From positions 312,501 through 376,500 of the forward strand of contig NC_061124.1 of the NCBI RefSeq assembly GCF_905220365.1: DNA of 64,000 nucleotides, written 5' to 3'. Under the pieces are notes generated by a model. That model made no database searches. It was not told the origin of the DNA and worked only from the letters and a program-made list of their open reading frames with translations. This stretch comes from Vanessa cardui. Its lineage: Eukaryota > Arthropoda > Insecta > Lepidoptera > Nymphalidae. This document shows positions 43,151 to 56,700 of the stretch, one piece after another. Position numbers and translations under genes: made by a program. How positions within the stretch are numbered: the first letter of the stretch is position 1; each line of letters opens with the position of its first letter.

Positions 43151-46100
43151 CTGCGCCACACGCACTCTTAGTCCTTGACGCTCACAAACATTAAAACATG
43201 TTCCCTGGCTCGGCCGCTCTGCCAGCCGAGAGTGCGGCGCCGCGAAACACGAGATGCAGACACGGGGCGAGTTGTCGGTCCGAGCACGGGCACGGAAGTG
43301 AGAGAGGCGACAGAGGATCGTTAGCCCCACAGCCGAGTGTCGTTAGTGGTAGCGAAGCGGAAGCGTGGTGAGGTGGCGGCGGCGACACGCACTGACCTGG
43401 CGCGCTCGGGGAAGCTGCGTCGGGCCGCGCCCCGGGGCGTGGACGTGGCGTCGCCCAGCGCGCGCGAGGACAGGCTGCGCAAGCGGTGGCGCACGTCGAT
43501 GTGCTCGAGCGAGCCGCTGTCCGCCTCCGCCTCGGACGGGATGCAGTAGAACTCGTCCTCGACGCAGCCCGACAGGCGGTTCGAGTTGGACACGAGCGAG
43601 TTCTTGCGGTGCGCGAGCGGCGTCAGGAAGGGGAAGTTCGTGAACAGCTCGTCGCTCCTCCGGCTCCTCTCGGCCGGCGCGGGGATCGTGTTCAGCGACT
43701 TCTGTTTGAATATCTGGAAGTTCGCGAGCGGCTGCACGGCCGACGCGATTATCGAGGCCGCCTTCTTCTTGCGGTCGAAGTACGTCGGCATCGCGAACGA
43801 GTGCTCGTCGCCGATGGTGCTGTCGGGGGTCTTGTACTCCTCGCTGGAGGGGGAGCAGAGGGCGTGGCGAGGGATCACGTCGGGGGGGCCCGTGAGGGTG
43901 GCGTTGGGCGTTAGATACGCGTCGGGGGTCGAGAGCGTGGTGTCGGGCGACAGGTAGAGGTCGGAGGTCTCGTTCAGGATGGTTCTCTCGAGGAGCAGCT
44001 TGGAGAGCGTGCGGTTCGCGTGCTTGCAGCCCGCAGCGGGCGCGTACAGCGTAGTGGTGGTGGTGGTGATTCGCTCTAAGCGCACGCTGCGAGACATGCG
44101 GGGAGGGGGCGAGGGTGAGGGGTGGCGGGGAAAAATAAAAAAATAATATATAAATCAATATAGCAAAATGGAGGCTGCGGATGTTAGTGACGTGCTCGAC
44201 ACTCGTGTTAGTGTGAAGCGGCGGCGGCGACACCGCACTCTATTTACAACCTGACACTCGGTACACTCGAGTCCCCATTTCGAGTAAATATCGTAATGAC
44301 AGTGACACCTAGAATGAATGTTTTTTCGTTTTTACAGATGTCATCACGAACTAACGGAATGGAAGATAAAAACCAAACTTAATGCAAATTATCTTACTTT
44401 TCTCCTGCCTTCGAAGTTCTTCTATTAATGAAAGAAAAAACACAATGAATAATAAACAAGTCAATCGTGACGCCCGGCGCGCACTGACACTGTCTCTCTT
44501 GTCTCTCTTTGTTACGTGATTGTAATTATTCTTTACGTGTATATCAGTAGCCGTTTGGGAAGAGTTAAATCAAAATAAAAAAAAAACTTTATTCAAGCAC
44601 TTTTGAATCGTCATTTAACAATTAAGTGAAGCTACCGGTATGGAAAGTAGATTCTACCGGCAAGAACTCAGTAGTTACTCTTTTTCAACATTTAAAAAAT
44701 ACAACGTCATATTAGTTAATACAATTATTTAAATTAATATATCCTGCGTGGAAGTCAACAGGTATTAATTCCACGCTTTTTTATCATCTACAAAATCTTG
44801 TATCGAGTAATACGCCTTTTTTCCCAAAATATTTTTATAATCGATTTGAATTTACGAAACGGCAAAGTTAAAAATGTCTGCGGAATTTTATTATAGAAAC
44901 GGATACCTTGCCCCAAAAAAGAGTTATTGACTTTGCGGAGTCGGAAACTTTGCGTTATAAGCTTATCCTTACTCTTAATGCACATACACATACATTATCG
45001 CATTATCACTGATTTTATCAAAGTGATCAATGTTACTGTGAATATACATAATATTGTTGTAAATATATTGCGACGCAGCAGTGAGTATTCCTACTTCGTT
45101 AAAAACATCCCGAAGAGAGACTCTAGCTCCAAGATTATAAATAGACCGGATTGTCCGAACGGAGTTTTGTAAAATATATATAATTTGTCTTAAATTCAAT
45201 ATCTGCAGCATTACCACAAAGTAATATGCCATATGACATAATATTGTGAAAATAACCAAAATAAACTAAACGAGCGGTATCAATTAGTTGTCTAACTTTT
45301 CTAACCGCGTATGCTGCGGAGCTGAGTCTTCCTGCTAGGGATGAGGACTCCACTGAAGTCTGGAATCCAATTCTCTTCCCAAGAACACCGTCGCATCGGC
45401 TACATCAAGCCGGCCGCTTAAAGTTAAGTAACCCCCTCTAAACGACTGAACCGATTTTCGTTTACTGTTCCGGCTCAATTTATCGTTAGTTAGATACTAA
45501 ATTTACACTCAAAATTGGTCCTAAGTAAGAAGCGTATTTTTTTTTCAAGACCGACGATCCCGAAACTATTTAACCGACGTCATACCTAAAATGTATGTAA
45601 ACCCGCCTTATAGGACGACATTTCACAAACTATTTCATCATGAATAATTTGGAACTCAATACTGAGCAGAGCCCCCTGTTCTCTAGCCGTGTAATGTTTT
45701 ACCAGAAGTTATGTGAGGTCGAAATATGTTATCCATTTACGAACCCAAACAATATGGGATAGTTGATATTGAATATCATCGGGTAAGAGCTTATAATTAT
45801 ATTACGAATATTTTCGCGTAATTTATGAGTAAAATTGCGTTTTTATGTCGGACGTCGCGTTTACGTAAATCCGTGGAAAAACTATATTCCTTCATTACTT
45901 AGCCAGTAAGAGCAGCCCAAAATGGCGACGCAGACATAATTATATACAGTAGCAAGTCAAAGTCTTAACCAGTATAAACCGATAGCCCGGAAGAAATATT
46001 GTCAGGCAGGCGGCACTCAAAAGGCAACATACAACAAAGGCGTACCTGTTGTGGTGCGGGCGCGCGTCGCCGGCGGAGTCGCCCTCGGAGCTCTGGCGCG

Positions 46101-48694
46101 AGTGCGCCGACGCCGCCGACACGGAGCTGCCGTAGCCGGACGCCTGCAACACGCACTCGTCAGCGCCGCCCGCACGCCGCCGCCGCGCGCGCGCGCCACT
46201 CACCTTGCTGCTCATGTCGCCCGACGTGTTGGACGAGTTGCGCGAGTGCGTGTGCTGCTGCTGCAGGCACTGCGCGCAGCCCGCGCCCACGGCCGCCGCG
46301 GCCAGGCCTGCGGGCGAGAGCCATCAGTGCGGTGTGCGGGGGGCGCGTGCGGGCGCGCCGGCGCGGGCCTTACCGGGGTGCTCGGGCGGCGCGGGCGGCG
46401 CGGGCGGCGCGGGCGCCTCGTCGTCGGGCGACGGCGGCTCGCACGGCGGCAGCGGCGCGCCCTCTGCACACGGACGCGGACGCGTTAGTACTCATGCCTT
46501 CTCTTTTGGAAAATCACATGTTTAGTGACGATTTCGAGGTCGACTCGTCCCGACCGAAGCTGGGGACCTGTCTGCGGTCTAGTTTCACGTGTCAGAAAGC
46601 ACGGTGAACGTCTGCGTTCTACCGTCTGACAAACATTGAGAGTAGTTCTAGTTTAGGGGTACACCGATGATGTCCCCGGGGAGATTATCGAAAGAATTAA
46701 ATGGGTAGGCCCATGCGTTCCGGTCGACGCGGGGACTGACCGAAGTTCTTCTTCTTGGTGAGCGAGCCGAAGCCCGAGCTGGCGGTGGAGGAGGCGCAGT
46801 CGTCGTCGGCCGCCGCCGCGCTCTCCGAGCCGCTGTCGCCGCCCGTCTTCTCGGTGGCCTCTTGCTTCCGCTCGGGGCTGGAACGAAAAGAGCGAATATA
46901 AATGTTAACTTTTTGAAAATTAAATAAAATTAAAAAGGAGAGGTGTCGTGGGACAGGCCATGTATCGTGTATTCAATTGAAATAATTTAACAATGTTTGA
47001 GAATAATCAATGAAAAAAAAAAAATATTTTTTTTATTAAAAATACCCCTGAGAGTTGAAACGAGAAACAAAAATGTGTTTAAATAATATTTGTATTACTG
47101 TATACAATAGAAAAACAGAAAATAGTGCCGATTTCAGTCCGTTCACTCTCCTGTAAGCCATAACGGAACCTCGGTCCAAAAACATTCCCTTTTTCATCTT
47201 ATCAGAAAATGTAAAAAACAACATGGCGGTTCCAGCGAAGAGAAAACTTTTTTTCGCTGGTAAGTTTTATCACGGAGTAATGTAAAAATAGAATTTAAAA
47301 TTGTAATCTAGTCAGGCATCTGCTATATCTTTGATAAAGTCGCACAGAATGTACATACACTTTGAAGAGCGGGTCCCCGGAGATCATGTTCATCTTGATC
47401 CGTATCCGCAGCACCGAGTTGTCCTGGCGGCGGCGCGGGTCGTAGCCCTCGAGAAGGCAGCGCCGCGTGGTCTCGCCGGCGCCCGCCAGCTCCGCCAGGT
47501 TCACGTCGCAGAACCCCAGCTTCTGGTACGACCTACCACCTGAAAATACCAAACGTAATCTAATTTTATATGTGATCATTTTATTTGAAAGAATCTTGAG
47601 ACCAATTTCATTATATATTCAATAACTGCTCGTTTTATACCTCAATTGTAAAATTAGTTATTCTTGTATTAAATAATACAACTTATGATAATCTACATCG
47701 ACTCAGCCGGGAATCGAACCCAGGACTTCGGAGTGGCGTACCCATAAAAAACCGGTGTACATACACTCAACCGCGGTTGTCAAAAAAACCGGGTTTTACT
47801 AAATGTATATTTTTGTATAATAGTACATGTACCAATTTCTGAAACGGCTGGGCAGATTTTGACAGGACTTTCACTGGCAGAAAGCTTATTTAGTAAGGAG
47901 TAACTTAGGCTATACAAATAATTTGTTAAATTCAGACGCGCACAAGGTTGGCGCACTGCTAGCCATTATCATTACATCGTATAAAACTTAGACGGTCACC
48001 GCTTTCTGTTTATATGTATGCATAGATCTTTCAAATTACACAACGGATTTTTATGCGTTTTTTTTAGTAGACAGTGATTCGAGAAGAAGGTTTTTGTATA
48101 TAATACATTGATGATATAGTAAAGAAACAACAAGGCACAACTGAGTAACAAAAACACATCGTCTTTTTAATGGAGCTGATGTTCATATATATTCCGAGTC
48201 ATCAAATTTTAGTATCATCCATCCCTGCGTAGGTGGAGAGAACCTCGGTAAACACGATTTAAACATACTCCGAACATGACTAACGACGCAAAAAACACCC
48301 GAGAGGTTCGCGAAGTCGACACTCTCCTCGGAAAACTTGGCTAGTTCGACAGTTCGCAACTTGGGACTCTTCCCGCTGATTGCTATCGACGATTTTAAAG
48401 TATATTTATCGTCTTTCCACTTTCCAGTCGCTCTGCTAAGTTGTTGCCAACTTTCGTGGTGATCAAAAAGATGATGGAATGACTTTAATAATAAACTTTC
48501 CACCAGAAAAAAACGATTGTATAGCTTGTATAGTAGATTTTTTTTTTTAATGTAGTTAGTCACCTTTGCACTCCTTCCGAACGGAGACGCGTAGAAGCGC
48601 CGGTTCGAGCACGCCGGTGTTGGCGTTCGCGCACATCTTGCACACGAACGAGAAGTTCGCGTTCCACTGCACCGCGTGTTTACGAACTTCCTCC
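41976..48694 (-). CDS. Fam102: FAM102/EEIG1 family protein (gene-level; 11 exons seen, N-terminus missing)
   Basis: Eleven minus-strand exons with consistent AG/GT borders and phases: 48694-48564, 47539-47359, 46877-46741, 46463-46374, 46307-46204, 46143-46046, 44086-43397, 43150-43013, 42494-42392, 42313-42205 and 42139-41976 (TGA at 41978-41976). They encode about 647 residues. The opening matches the NT-C2 domain of FAM102 proteins (WNANFSFVCKMCANANTGVL, LGFCDVNLAELAGAGETTRR, CLLEGYDPRRRQDNSVLRI, MISGDPLF). The C-terminus matches the family block (ENTRVNPDSLIDELLAATDL, then ETSGLQLYITRDGTAELGS). The middle is Ser/Pro/Ala-rich and probably disordered. The family binds membranes or phosphoinositides; its cellular role in insects is little known to me. 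The exon for the first 45 or so residues (start of the C2 domain) is not found up to 64000. Confidence 0.92.
42352..42389. other. G-rich tract beside a Fam102 splice donor
   Basis: The plus strand has runs of 7, 5, 4 to 5 and 5 G with short C-containing spacers, ending directly at the donor of exon 42494-42392. The Fam102 transcript carries the C-rich complement. Confidence 0.6.
43397..44086 (-). CDS. Fam102: Fam102 large exon with Thr/Pro repeats
   Basis: A single 690-bp exon preceded on the minus strand by a long pyrimidine tract and CAG. It opens VRLERITTTTTTLYAP, followed by a stretch of TP/SP-type units (LSPDTTLSTPDAYLTPNATL), then a basic segment (YFDRKKKAASIIASAV), FTNFPFLTPLAHRKNSLVSN and ERARREAG across the next junction. 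The repeated [ST]P sites suggest proline-directed phosphorylation; this is inference. An in-frame ATG at 44097 lies just before the acceptor and is probably intronic. Confidence 0.85.
44570..45420 (-). pseudogene. 3' part of a LINE in a Fam102 intron (LINE D)
   Basis: Minus-strand frames give RLSSAAYAVRKVRQLIDTAR and YFGYFHNIMSYGILLCGNAA, then RSIYNLGARVSLRDVFNEVG, then FRLRKVNNSFLGQGIRFYNK and IPQTFLTLPF, the C-terminal portion of a non-LTR reverse transcriptase broken by two frameshifts. The 3' end near 44575 carries a poly-T on the plus strand next to TTTATTCAAG. It is in the same orientation as Fam102. Confidence 0.8.
46046..46877 (-). CDS. Fam102: Fam102 exons of the Ser/Pro-rich middle
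   Basis: Exons 46877-46741, 46463-46374, 46307-46204 and 46143-46046. They encode SGSESAAAADDDCASSTASS and GFGSLTKKKNF, a Pro/Ala/Asp-rich piece (PSPDDEAPAPPAPPAPP), a Gln/His piece (CLQQQHTHSRNSSNTSGDMS) and ASGYGSSVSAASAHSRQSSE. The Ser clusters resemble the SGYSTEHSRSSS-type stretch of vertebrate FAM102A. No folded domain is apparent. All four introns are short and GC-rich, unlike those at either end of the gene. Confidence 0.85.
47359..48694 (-). CDS. Fam102: Fam102 exons encoding the NT-C2 domain
   Basis: Exons 48694-48564 and 47539-47359. The first enters in phase 2, so an upstream exon must supply the preceding codon bases. It gives EEVRKHAVQWNANFSFVCKM and LRVSVRKECK. The second gives GGRSYQKLGFCDVNLAEL and the invariant CLLEGYD. 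The donor after 47359 (gtatgt) was chosen because it is the strong site that leaves phase 2 for the next exon (V|PERKQEA). This is the most conserved part of the protein. Confidence 0.93.
47690..47790 (-). mobile_element. SINE B copy in a Fam102 intron
   Basis: On the minus strand this reads through ACACCGGTTTTTTATGGGTA, CGCCACTCC and the B-box GGTTCGATTCCCGGC, closely matching the SINE inside the Tc1 transposase at 27300-27370. The body after the tRNA-like head is short or diverged. It lies between Fam102 exons 48564 and 47539. Confidence 0.7.
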
Positions 48695-51600
48695 CTGAAA
48701 ATAAAAACAAAATTTACTTAGCACTTATAATAAATAATCCTTTTTATCGCTGTTTATATCCACAAGCGATTTGTTTGTTTCATATTTGGTTATGTGCTAT
48801 TTGTATCCTGACCGCACGAAATGAATTTACTCGAGATATACGCGGTCGGATTCACCGCCATGAATACACTGGTACAACTTCATACTAACTATGTGATAAT
48901 AAAATCAATGGAAATGAAGGTGATTAACGAATAAGACATTAATACTTTTTATAGATTCCTCTCCAGCCTCATAGAGGATGTAACGACTCCATCCCTGTAA
49001 AGTAGCGCCATAAAAGTGTTATCACCACGTCCGAGTGGCTCCGATTTAATCTCGAGACGACGAGGTGATTTAGAGGTGTCGATGAACAAGACGATCTTCA
49101 CAAGTATCTCGACGACGCTATCGCTTCAACGATGCGCGTTCATTCCGGTACCGAAGTGAAATAAGTTACACAATCATCTATATATACTTAAGTTTTACCT
49201 TTTGATGTATAAATTTTATGAAACTTACATTGTTTAAATTACGACGTTATTAGAACAACAATCCAAAATCTTACTTAACTTGAGTGAAAATTTTCTCAAT
49301 GCAGCACTTGAGATTTGAAACAGTTCAGCAGCTAACACCAAGTTTAACTCCCGCACGCCTTATTGTTTTATTGATCGCTGAGATTAAAGCTTTATATTAA
49401 TACTGCTGGACGCGGTACAGTTACTTAATTAGTTCTACGCAAGAAACCGTTTTATTATATCGTTAAAGTGATCTATTACTCACTATAGAATCTCTCTGGG
49501 TAGTATTCGTGTAATAAAATTTGTTTCATATAATTATTTCTTCTCTACAAGCTTTCTCGTAACCTTTTCTATCAGTAGAAAGTAATTGTTGCCATTTTGG
49601 CGCTAAGCCTGAAGTTCACGAGCATTTGAAGCACAATAGGGCCAACCGAGAGCTGACCGAGGGCTGGGCACAGGGTCAAGTGTCGCTCGTACTTGGCCTG
49701 GCGCGAAGTTTCGGCAAAACCCATATAAGGTTTCCAACAGTTTATACAAAACTAATTTTGCTATAATTAGGTATTCAACTATATCGAAGTTTCGCAGGTG
49801 TTAACAATAATGTTTTTAAATATACATACTTTTATTAAGATTTATTTCGTCGGCGTATTAAAAAATTCGGTGTACATAGTTAGTTACTAATCACGCTCTG
49901 AGAGAGTGTACGTAATGTTTACAGTTTGAAGTGATTAGTTGAATGAGGTGGACGCTCATCTTCGCTATAACTGTTAGCTGAAAATATTTCGGAGATGCTC
50001 CCCGAGAGCAGATATCGGAATAATAATCCGCTGTCGTCGCGTCACGACAGATGATTCCGTACATTGTCAGTGCCTATCTTTAGCTGTAATCACGACCTGT
50101 TCCCAGAAGTTAGTCATCGGGCAGCGTGTCAAAGGCATCGGACGTGCACTCCTCCGCCCACAACACACATTTTTATAGATTTTATCACTCAATGTCCTCT
50201 TTTGTTTATTTTTAACACAGTATTAATGAACTTGTCGTCGAGAAACCTCGATATAAGCAATGCGTACATGACACATGGAAAAGTGTGAATGACATGCATT
50301 GGAACTAGAAAATAATATTTACGTTTGTTAAGTATGTATCTTTAGTTTTAACGTCATATTACCGCCGTTGAGAGAGTTAGTGTTTATTAGAAAATAATTA
50401 CATTCTTAATTAGTGACACAGGGAATTTTATATACATAAATACTATTAATAGTTTCATTTCCTACGACTGGCGTCCACTTCGCGAACAATTAATTAAAAT
50501 ATTAATATTTATTAAAAAATATCCGTTTTAACTACTACAACATTTATCTATTTACCTTGGATTGAAGTCGTAAGTAAGAAGTAAGTAGAAGTAGTCGAAT
50601 GATATCGTAGACTTTCGCATTTAACAATATCATCAAATCAGCAAGAAAATAAATAAGATTTGTTTACTACAACCACGAGCTCGGATTGAATATTTAGGTA
50701 TCTTGTGACGTGTTCATCTACAGTTACAATTATTTACTACACGTAATATAAATTATTATCAGGAAACAACATCATAAATAGACTTTAACCACGTCTAAAG
50801 TTCGTTTGCACCCGGATTATAGCATGTAGTAAGGTATAGGTAGGTATTACATTGACTTCATTTATGATTTAACCAGCTAGCTACCCGTTCCGACTTCACA
50901 CGGATACCTTTAGATTGAAGAACAAATATTTTTGTTATTTCTCAGCTATTCTGTGCAATATACATGTATTGGACACATGGAACACATGGATACATAAAGT
51001 TGATTTGGGCCTAGAGAACATCTAGCCCTACTTGCTTTAATATAAAATCCTGATATTTACTTATTGGTAGGGCTTTGTGCAAATCCGTCCCGATGTATGT
51101 ATATAATGATGGGTAGCAAAAAGTATTGTTCATTTCCGGTATGAAGGGTGTATGAGACTGTAGGCACTTTAAACAAAGCGAGAACGACATATAAAATAAC
51201 ATGTATAACATAATTCACCTCCGTTTCACCTCATTTGCAACTCATGCCGTAAGAATACATCCAATTAACGATAGCGTCGCTTCAAACATATCATCTTTAT
51301 TTCAATTCGGATAATTAATTAAAACTGGGCATTAATTTTAATCAATTTGTTAAGTAAATGGGTTTGATTAGCAACATTCTTGGAGATGCTTTGATTAGTC
51401 TATATATGGTTACATTTTTTAAAATAGTCGCTGCTTCTTTTAATTATTTAATCAATTTATTTTAATTATTTAATTTAAAGACAGGTTTTAGCATGCGGCT
51501 CCGGACGCGTGTGCCGGCGGTTATTGGCTTTAGGTCGTCCGTACAAATATTACGTGAAAATAATTCACTCAAGAGGGCGTCCTCATGCCGCGTCTGCGGC

Positions 51601-52084
51601 CAGGCGATGTTCCATCTTCATCACGAATTCGGTTGACTATTAAAGTGTAAAAAGATTTATCATTTTATATATGTAGCTTCCCGTCCCGAATCGTTTCGAT
51701 TTTCTTTTAGGCCAGGACTTTCCTGGGGCGCACGCAGAACTTTTCACTAGTTTTATGATTTATCTTATTATTATCGATCGGAAGGAATGGTTTAGAAAGC
51801 TAGAGGAAAAACTTAAAAACATTTATATTTATTTGTGTCGATAAGAAAAAGTTTGGCAACTGAGCGACTGCAGATTTCGTATTGATCGCATTAACTTAGT
51901 TGCCAACTCTATGTACAGATATACATTTTGTATGTATGATTGGTAAATGACCTTTGTAAATGTTATTGTTTTAATTATATGTTAAAAAACAATAATAAAA
52001 CTGGCCTTTGTAGACCCCAGGTGACGTCTGTAATCAAAAGGCTATATGTATATGTACATGTTGCTTCCTAACTCATTACTTTTT

Positions 52085-52262
52085 ATAAAAGTTTAGCGGA
52101 TGAGCAAATGGGCAACCTGATGCTAAGCGGTCACCACTGCAAAGAGACATTTTGCAGCAGGAAACAGTCACACCTTACATCACCAAGTCACCATCAATCA
52201 TGGGAGTTAAGACGTAATGTCTCTTGTGCATGTTACACTGGCTCACTCACGTAAACGTATAT
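52085..52262 (+). mobile_element. family C repeat, truncated
   Basis: Contains GCGGATGAGCAAATGGGCAA, CCTGATGCTAAGCGGTCACC and TTACACTGGCTCACTCACG, matching the 15360-15640 copy for its first two thirds. The final part is lost. Confidence 0.75.
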
Positions 52263-53439
52263 CAGCCTCAACTTGCACTCGAACAGCCAGACTAAGTTAT
52301 ATTTATAATAACAACACAATTACCGAAACAGATTCCATTTGAAGTTTGTAATCAAGAATGTTTTGTATACGTTCTGCGTAAATCCAACGAGCACTGGTGA
52401 CCGTCGAGATGAGTTAATTGTAATTATATGCAAATCATTTGCTATTGGACACTCGAGCGAGATGGCACGATGACAGATTTATGTCAAGTGTGTGTAGTGT
52501 TATACTAAATCAGCAATTAATAAATAGCGTATATGATGATCAGTCTTTAATGTTAAGTTACAAAATTAAATATGCCCAGTGCGAGGTGCATAAATTTTAT
52601 GAAATGTTAAGATTTAATACCAAAATAAATAAATGCAATATACATGTTTTACATGTATTACATGTATATTGCATCAAAGTCATTCGCCTATACGAAAAAG
52701 TAAGCTATCTTCAAAATAAGACTATTTAAAATGAATTATTACAAATAATAACAAATTACAAGATCGACTGATAATGTATAAAACTGAAAGTGAAACTGTT
52801 TCAAAATCAGAATCGCAAAAACGTTAAAAGGTAACAAGAACAACAAACGGCTAACGATGTTACAGCTGCACCTAACCTACAAACAGCGCGACGAGCCGCG
52901 CTCGAAACATAACGATCGCTGCATTATGCAAGACGGTCGCGGCGGTCGTCCAGCTCGGATGTGAGCCGTGAGCGTTAACGTTAGTCTTTACGGTCGTAGT
53001 GTCGCTCCCATTCCGCGGTTTACGAGCGACACCGTACGTCACGAGCCTCAAACACGTATGGCATCAGACCTGGAGGGCAACCAGGCCGAAACATTACACT
53101 AAATGAAGATTGGGTTTTGTTGGTGTTTATATATTCATCTCAGGATTTCGTAGGTCGCGGTGCTACTGTGATACATTAAAAGATTAATTCAATGATTGAC
53201 AGACAAGCAGCGATCTCATGTTTTTGCGAATGGATGTAACATTAACAGATCAATATTCAAATCAAAATTCAATCAATATTCACTTACAAGGCGTCAGCTA
53301 CAAATGTTTGAATTCCTTTTATTTTTTACAAAAACTATTTATATGCCAGATAAAACTTAAATGGACATTGAAAAATCTGTTTCAAATATAATCAAAATGA
53401 AATTGAAGAGAGCACACGAGCCTCGTATAAAATAGCCTA

Positions 53440-53760
53440 ATGATAACTCTTTTGAATTGTCATAACAGAATGTTGATTTAAATGTAAGTTACCATCTGTT
53501 CGAAGAATAGATCCCCTCGAGAAGATCCGACAAGAAACTCAGTAGTAACTTTTTCCATCATTTTAATTACAGAGGATGTCAGTAAGATAAAATTTAATTG
53601 CATAGCCTTTAAACTTTTATATACTATCTTGTAATGAGTAATATGCCTTATAAATCAATGCTTTTTTGACATCAGATTTAAATTTTTTAATAGGCTAAGA
53701 TAAAAATAGCAGTGGAATTTTATTATAGAAACTAATGCAATTTGGATTCACCAATTCGTT
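53440..53760 (-). mobile_element. LINE D 3' fragment
   Basis: Shares with the 44.6-45.4 kb copy the order AACTCAGTAGTAACTTTTTC, TAATGAGTAATATGCCTT and GGAATTTTATTATAGAAACT on the plus strand, that is, the 3' end of the same LINE family on the minus strand. Coding content is not recoverable. Confidence 0.65.
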
Positions 53761-56700
53761 CTGAGCGCTCAGTCTAACATTTATTTTATAATAGGCTCAG
53801 GCCCCGGGCCAGAATTTCCACATTTGTATTTATATACCCACACAGCATGTGTATATAGTGTATGTATAACCGCTATGGTGCGATGTACTCAATCTGAAGC
53901 TCCGAATCATTCGTTTAAACAGGCTTGGAGGTCATTGTCCAGTTGGGGACATTCACTTGTTGTTTCATTAATCACATGAAAATAATAAATTAGAAATATC
54001 CAATAAGCGCTTCTTTTAGGAATTTATTGAATAATAGTATCACTATTTATTTGAATCTAAATATACATAGATGAAGATCATTTTTATATTTGTATAAATG
54101 ATTAAATTATAGTTTTTGTTTCAACGGCACCTCCGCGACTGTAAACTGTTAGTAACGTTCGCAAAGTCATCGTAACGCGGTAGTAATGTAAGGCTGGCAG
54201 CTCGTGTATAATCGGAGCAAGGTCGCGGGGCGGATGGACCGGCGTCGAGTGTCGAGTGTCCAGTGTCGGGATATGACGGACGACGTCACCTTAAATGAGA
54301 CTTCATTATTAATGCTCAATATAATATATTCACAAAACGCAACAAGTACATTTTTTAACCTCATGATTCAAATGATTCAGTAATATGGTATAGCGCGAGG
54401 TTCATTAATACTAGCTCACTTGACCACATGACGATGACGATAATATTGTTGGCAGGCTACGAACTTACTTGATTTTAGACTTGAAACGGTACAAGTGGAC
54501 TGTCACTAAATAAATTAGTTCCACCGAGCGTTAACAATTACGATAATCATTTCGGAACCGTAGATAATGGAAAAGCTACAAACCGTGCCACAGACATCAA
54601 TGTGCAGATAAAACAAATCCAACTTAAACTATACCTAATTTCGTTTTATGATTCGATCGTGTGTTTGTGATTTTCGGATACAATCACAATTCTTGTAACT
54701 TGAAGCTTTTACATAACGCTCCTTGTTCGAACCAACTGTTGAGTGATTATAATTTACATTTTTCATACTATTGTTCGCGCTCAAAAGATCCCCCTTATCA
54801 TGAAATAATTTCACACATTCTAAATAATCACATATGAAATTACAATAGTATTCACTGCGGCGGATGCCGCCCGTGGTCGGTGTGTTCAAATTAAACAAAT
54901 CAGACAAGATTCCATTGTTTTGATAGTCAATTGAACATAGTCGTCGTTGTTGTCAGCGCTAGTGAAAGTATGCGTGGTTGTCTTAAGTGTTCCGTCGCAT
55001 TCGGTTGCTTCAGTAACCGCTGTAACCACACATGTGCGACAAAGACAGCATGTTTTTGAGAGTGTCAAAATAATTATAGTTATAATGCGCTACAGAATCG
55101 ACATATTTTTGTTCAGTCTACGGAGAAACACGAGTCAATATAATACTTTCCTAATTTTATGAAGTTTCGACTCTATGGAGATGAAAACTTCTGATTTAAT
55201 TCATTCATTCATTCATTTCAAAATTATCAATACTTTTTTAAACTGATAAAAGTTATATTCGTGATCAATAGTAACAGCTCTATCTATAAGTAGTGATGAC
55301 GAACCGTTTCTTATTTGAGAATCATCATTGCAATAAAATTTAAAAATTCGCACAACCGAAATATATCAGAATAACAACAATCTTACATTACATTCATTTC
55401 TTTTATCTCATTTGCTATATCGTATACAATGATTTGTAAAACTATTATAGCACGATCTAGAATCCTTCAGCGTCACCACATACTACATAATATTAACACT
55501 AAAAATAAGTCGCATGTCTTAGGAATAAGATACAGATAAAATTATTTTATTAAAGTATAGACTTCACTGTTAATTTTTTAAATATTGTTTTTATACCATA
55601 AAATTGAATTTCTAAATGAACCTAACCAAGTCGTCTACTTTGGTTAGTCTCGTTACACTACACATGGTGTTTTTCAATGTTTTCATTTCATTTTAACCTA
55701 GCAGGCTAGCGTAATTGAATTTATTTGCTACAAGCCGCTCCGCGCACGACCGACCAATATTACTACTCCATAAAGTAAACCCGTAACTCTTTTTTTTAAA
55801 CTGATTAGTAGATGCCGAGATTAAACCGCTGGCAAAAAATAAGCAAAATAGAATAAAATGTCAAGTTCACGGTTGGGAGGAAAATATATTTTTTTCTTAA
55901 AAGTCCAAAATATCAATATCGTTATATATAGCATCAAATAACTTTGTTATCCCCCCACTAGTCGCCAATATTGCACCACCGGTGTGACAATTGTTCCCGA
56001 TGCTTTCGTATAGGCGGCGATACCCAGCTTATACGATACGATAACTAGCTTGCTTATAAAGTAAACACATTGTTGAAGATAAACTCGTATGCATGAAGTC
56101 GCTCGTCCGTTCAAGCCAATGCTCAGAACGAGATAGGCACCGACACGGAAGACGTGAATGCATTCTCTATCTTAATGATTTGCACGGTTGGGGTGGCTTG
56201 CACTTTCTCGGCTGTTGCGCAATCTTATCGCATGCTATCCGTTTCTATATTCACAAAATCCAATTCATCATGCTCGAATAGTTCCAAAAACGACTTAGTC
56301 ATCAATCATCATCATTCAATTATATTCCTTGTGTTATTGGTATAAACGCATGTGACAATTCTACTTGTTCTGTTTTATGAAATTGATGAAAAATATGTCT
56401 TAAGAGATTGTGTAAATGACCTTTGTCTGTCGCCCTGAGCTGCTCTGTCTGGTAAAAGACAATGTCCGCGCCACTTTAAAATTGCCTTTCAGAGAAAACA
56501 TTTTATTGCCATTGAAATACAACTTGTAATCCGTCTGTTGCAGTTAATACAATCGAGAAAAATAGATAAAAAATATACACAAAAAAGTAAACGTGAGATA
56601 TATCTGTAATTGAAGAACTACACATACAAAGATTGTATTGAAACCATACAAAAATATTACATTTTAGTTAATAAGGCAAATTCAAGGTCGAATGAAGTGA

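Noticed and set aside
43343..44233. 296-codon minus-strand frame overlapping the large Fam102 exon
   Set aside because: It is a shifted frame of the same exon with His/Pro/Arg-rich content; the other frame connects by phase to neighbouring Fam102 exons.
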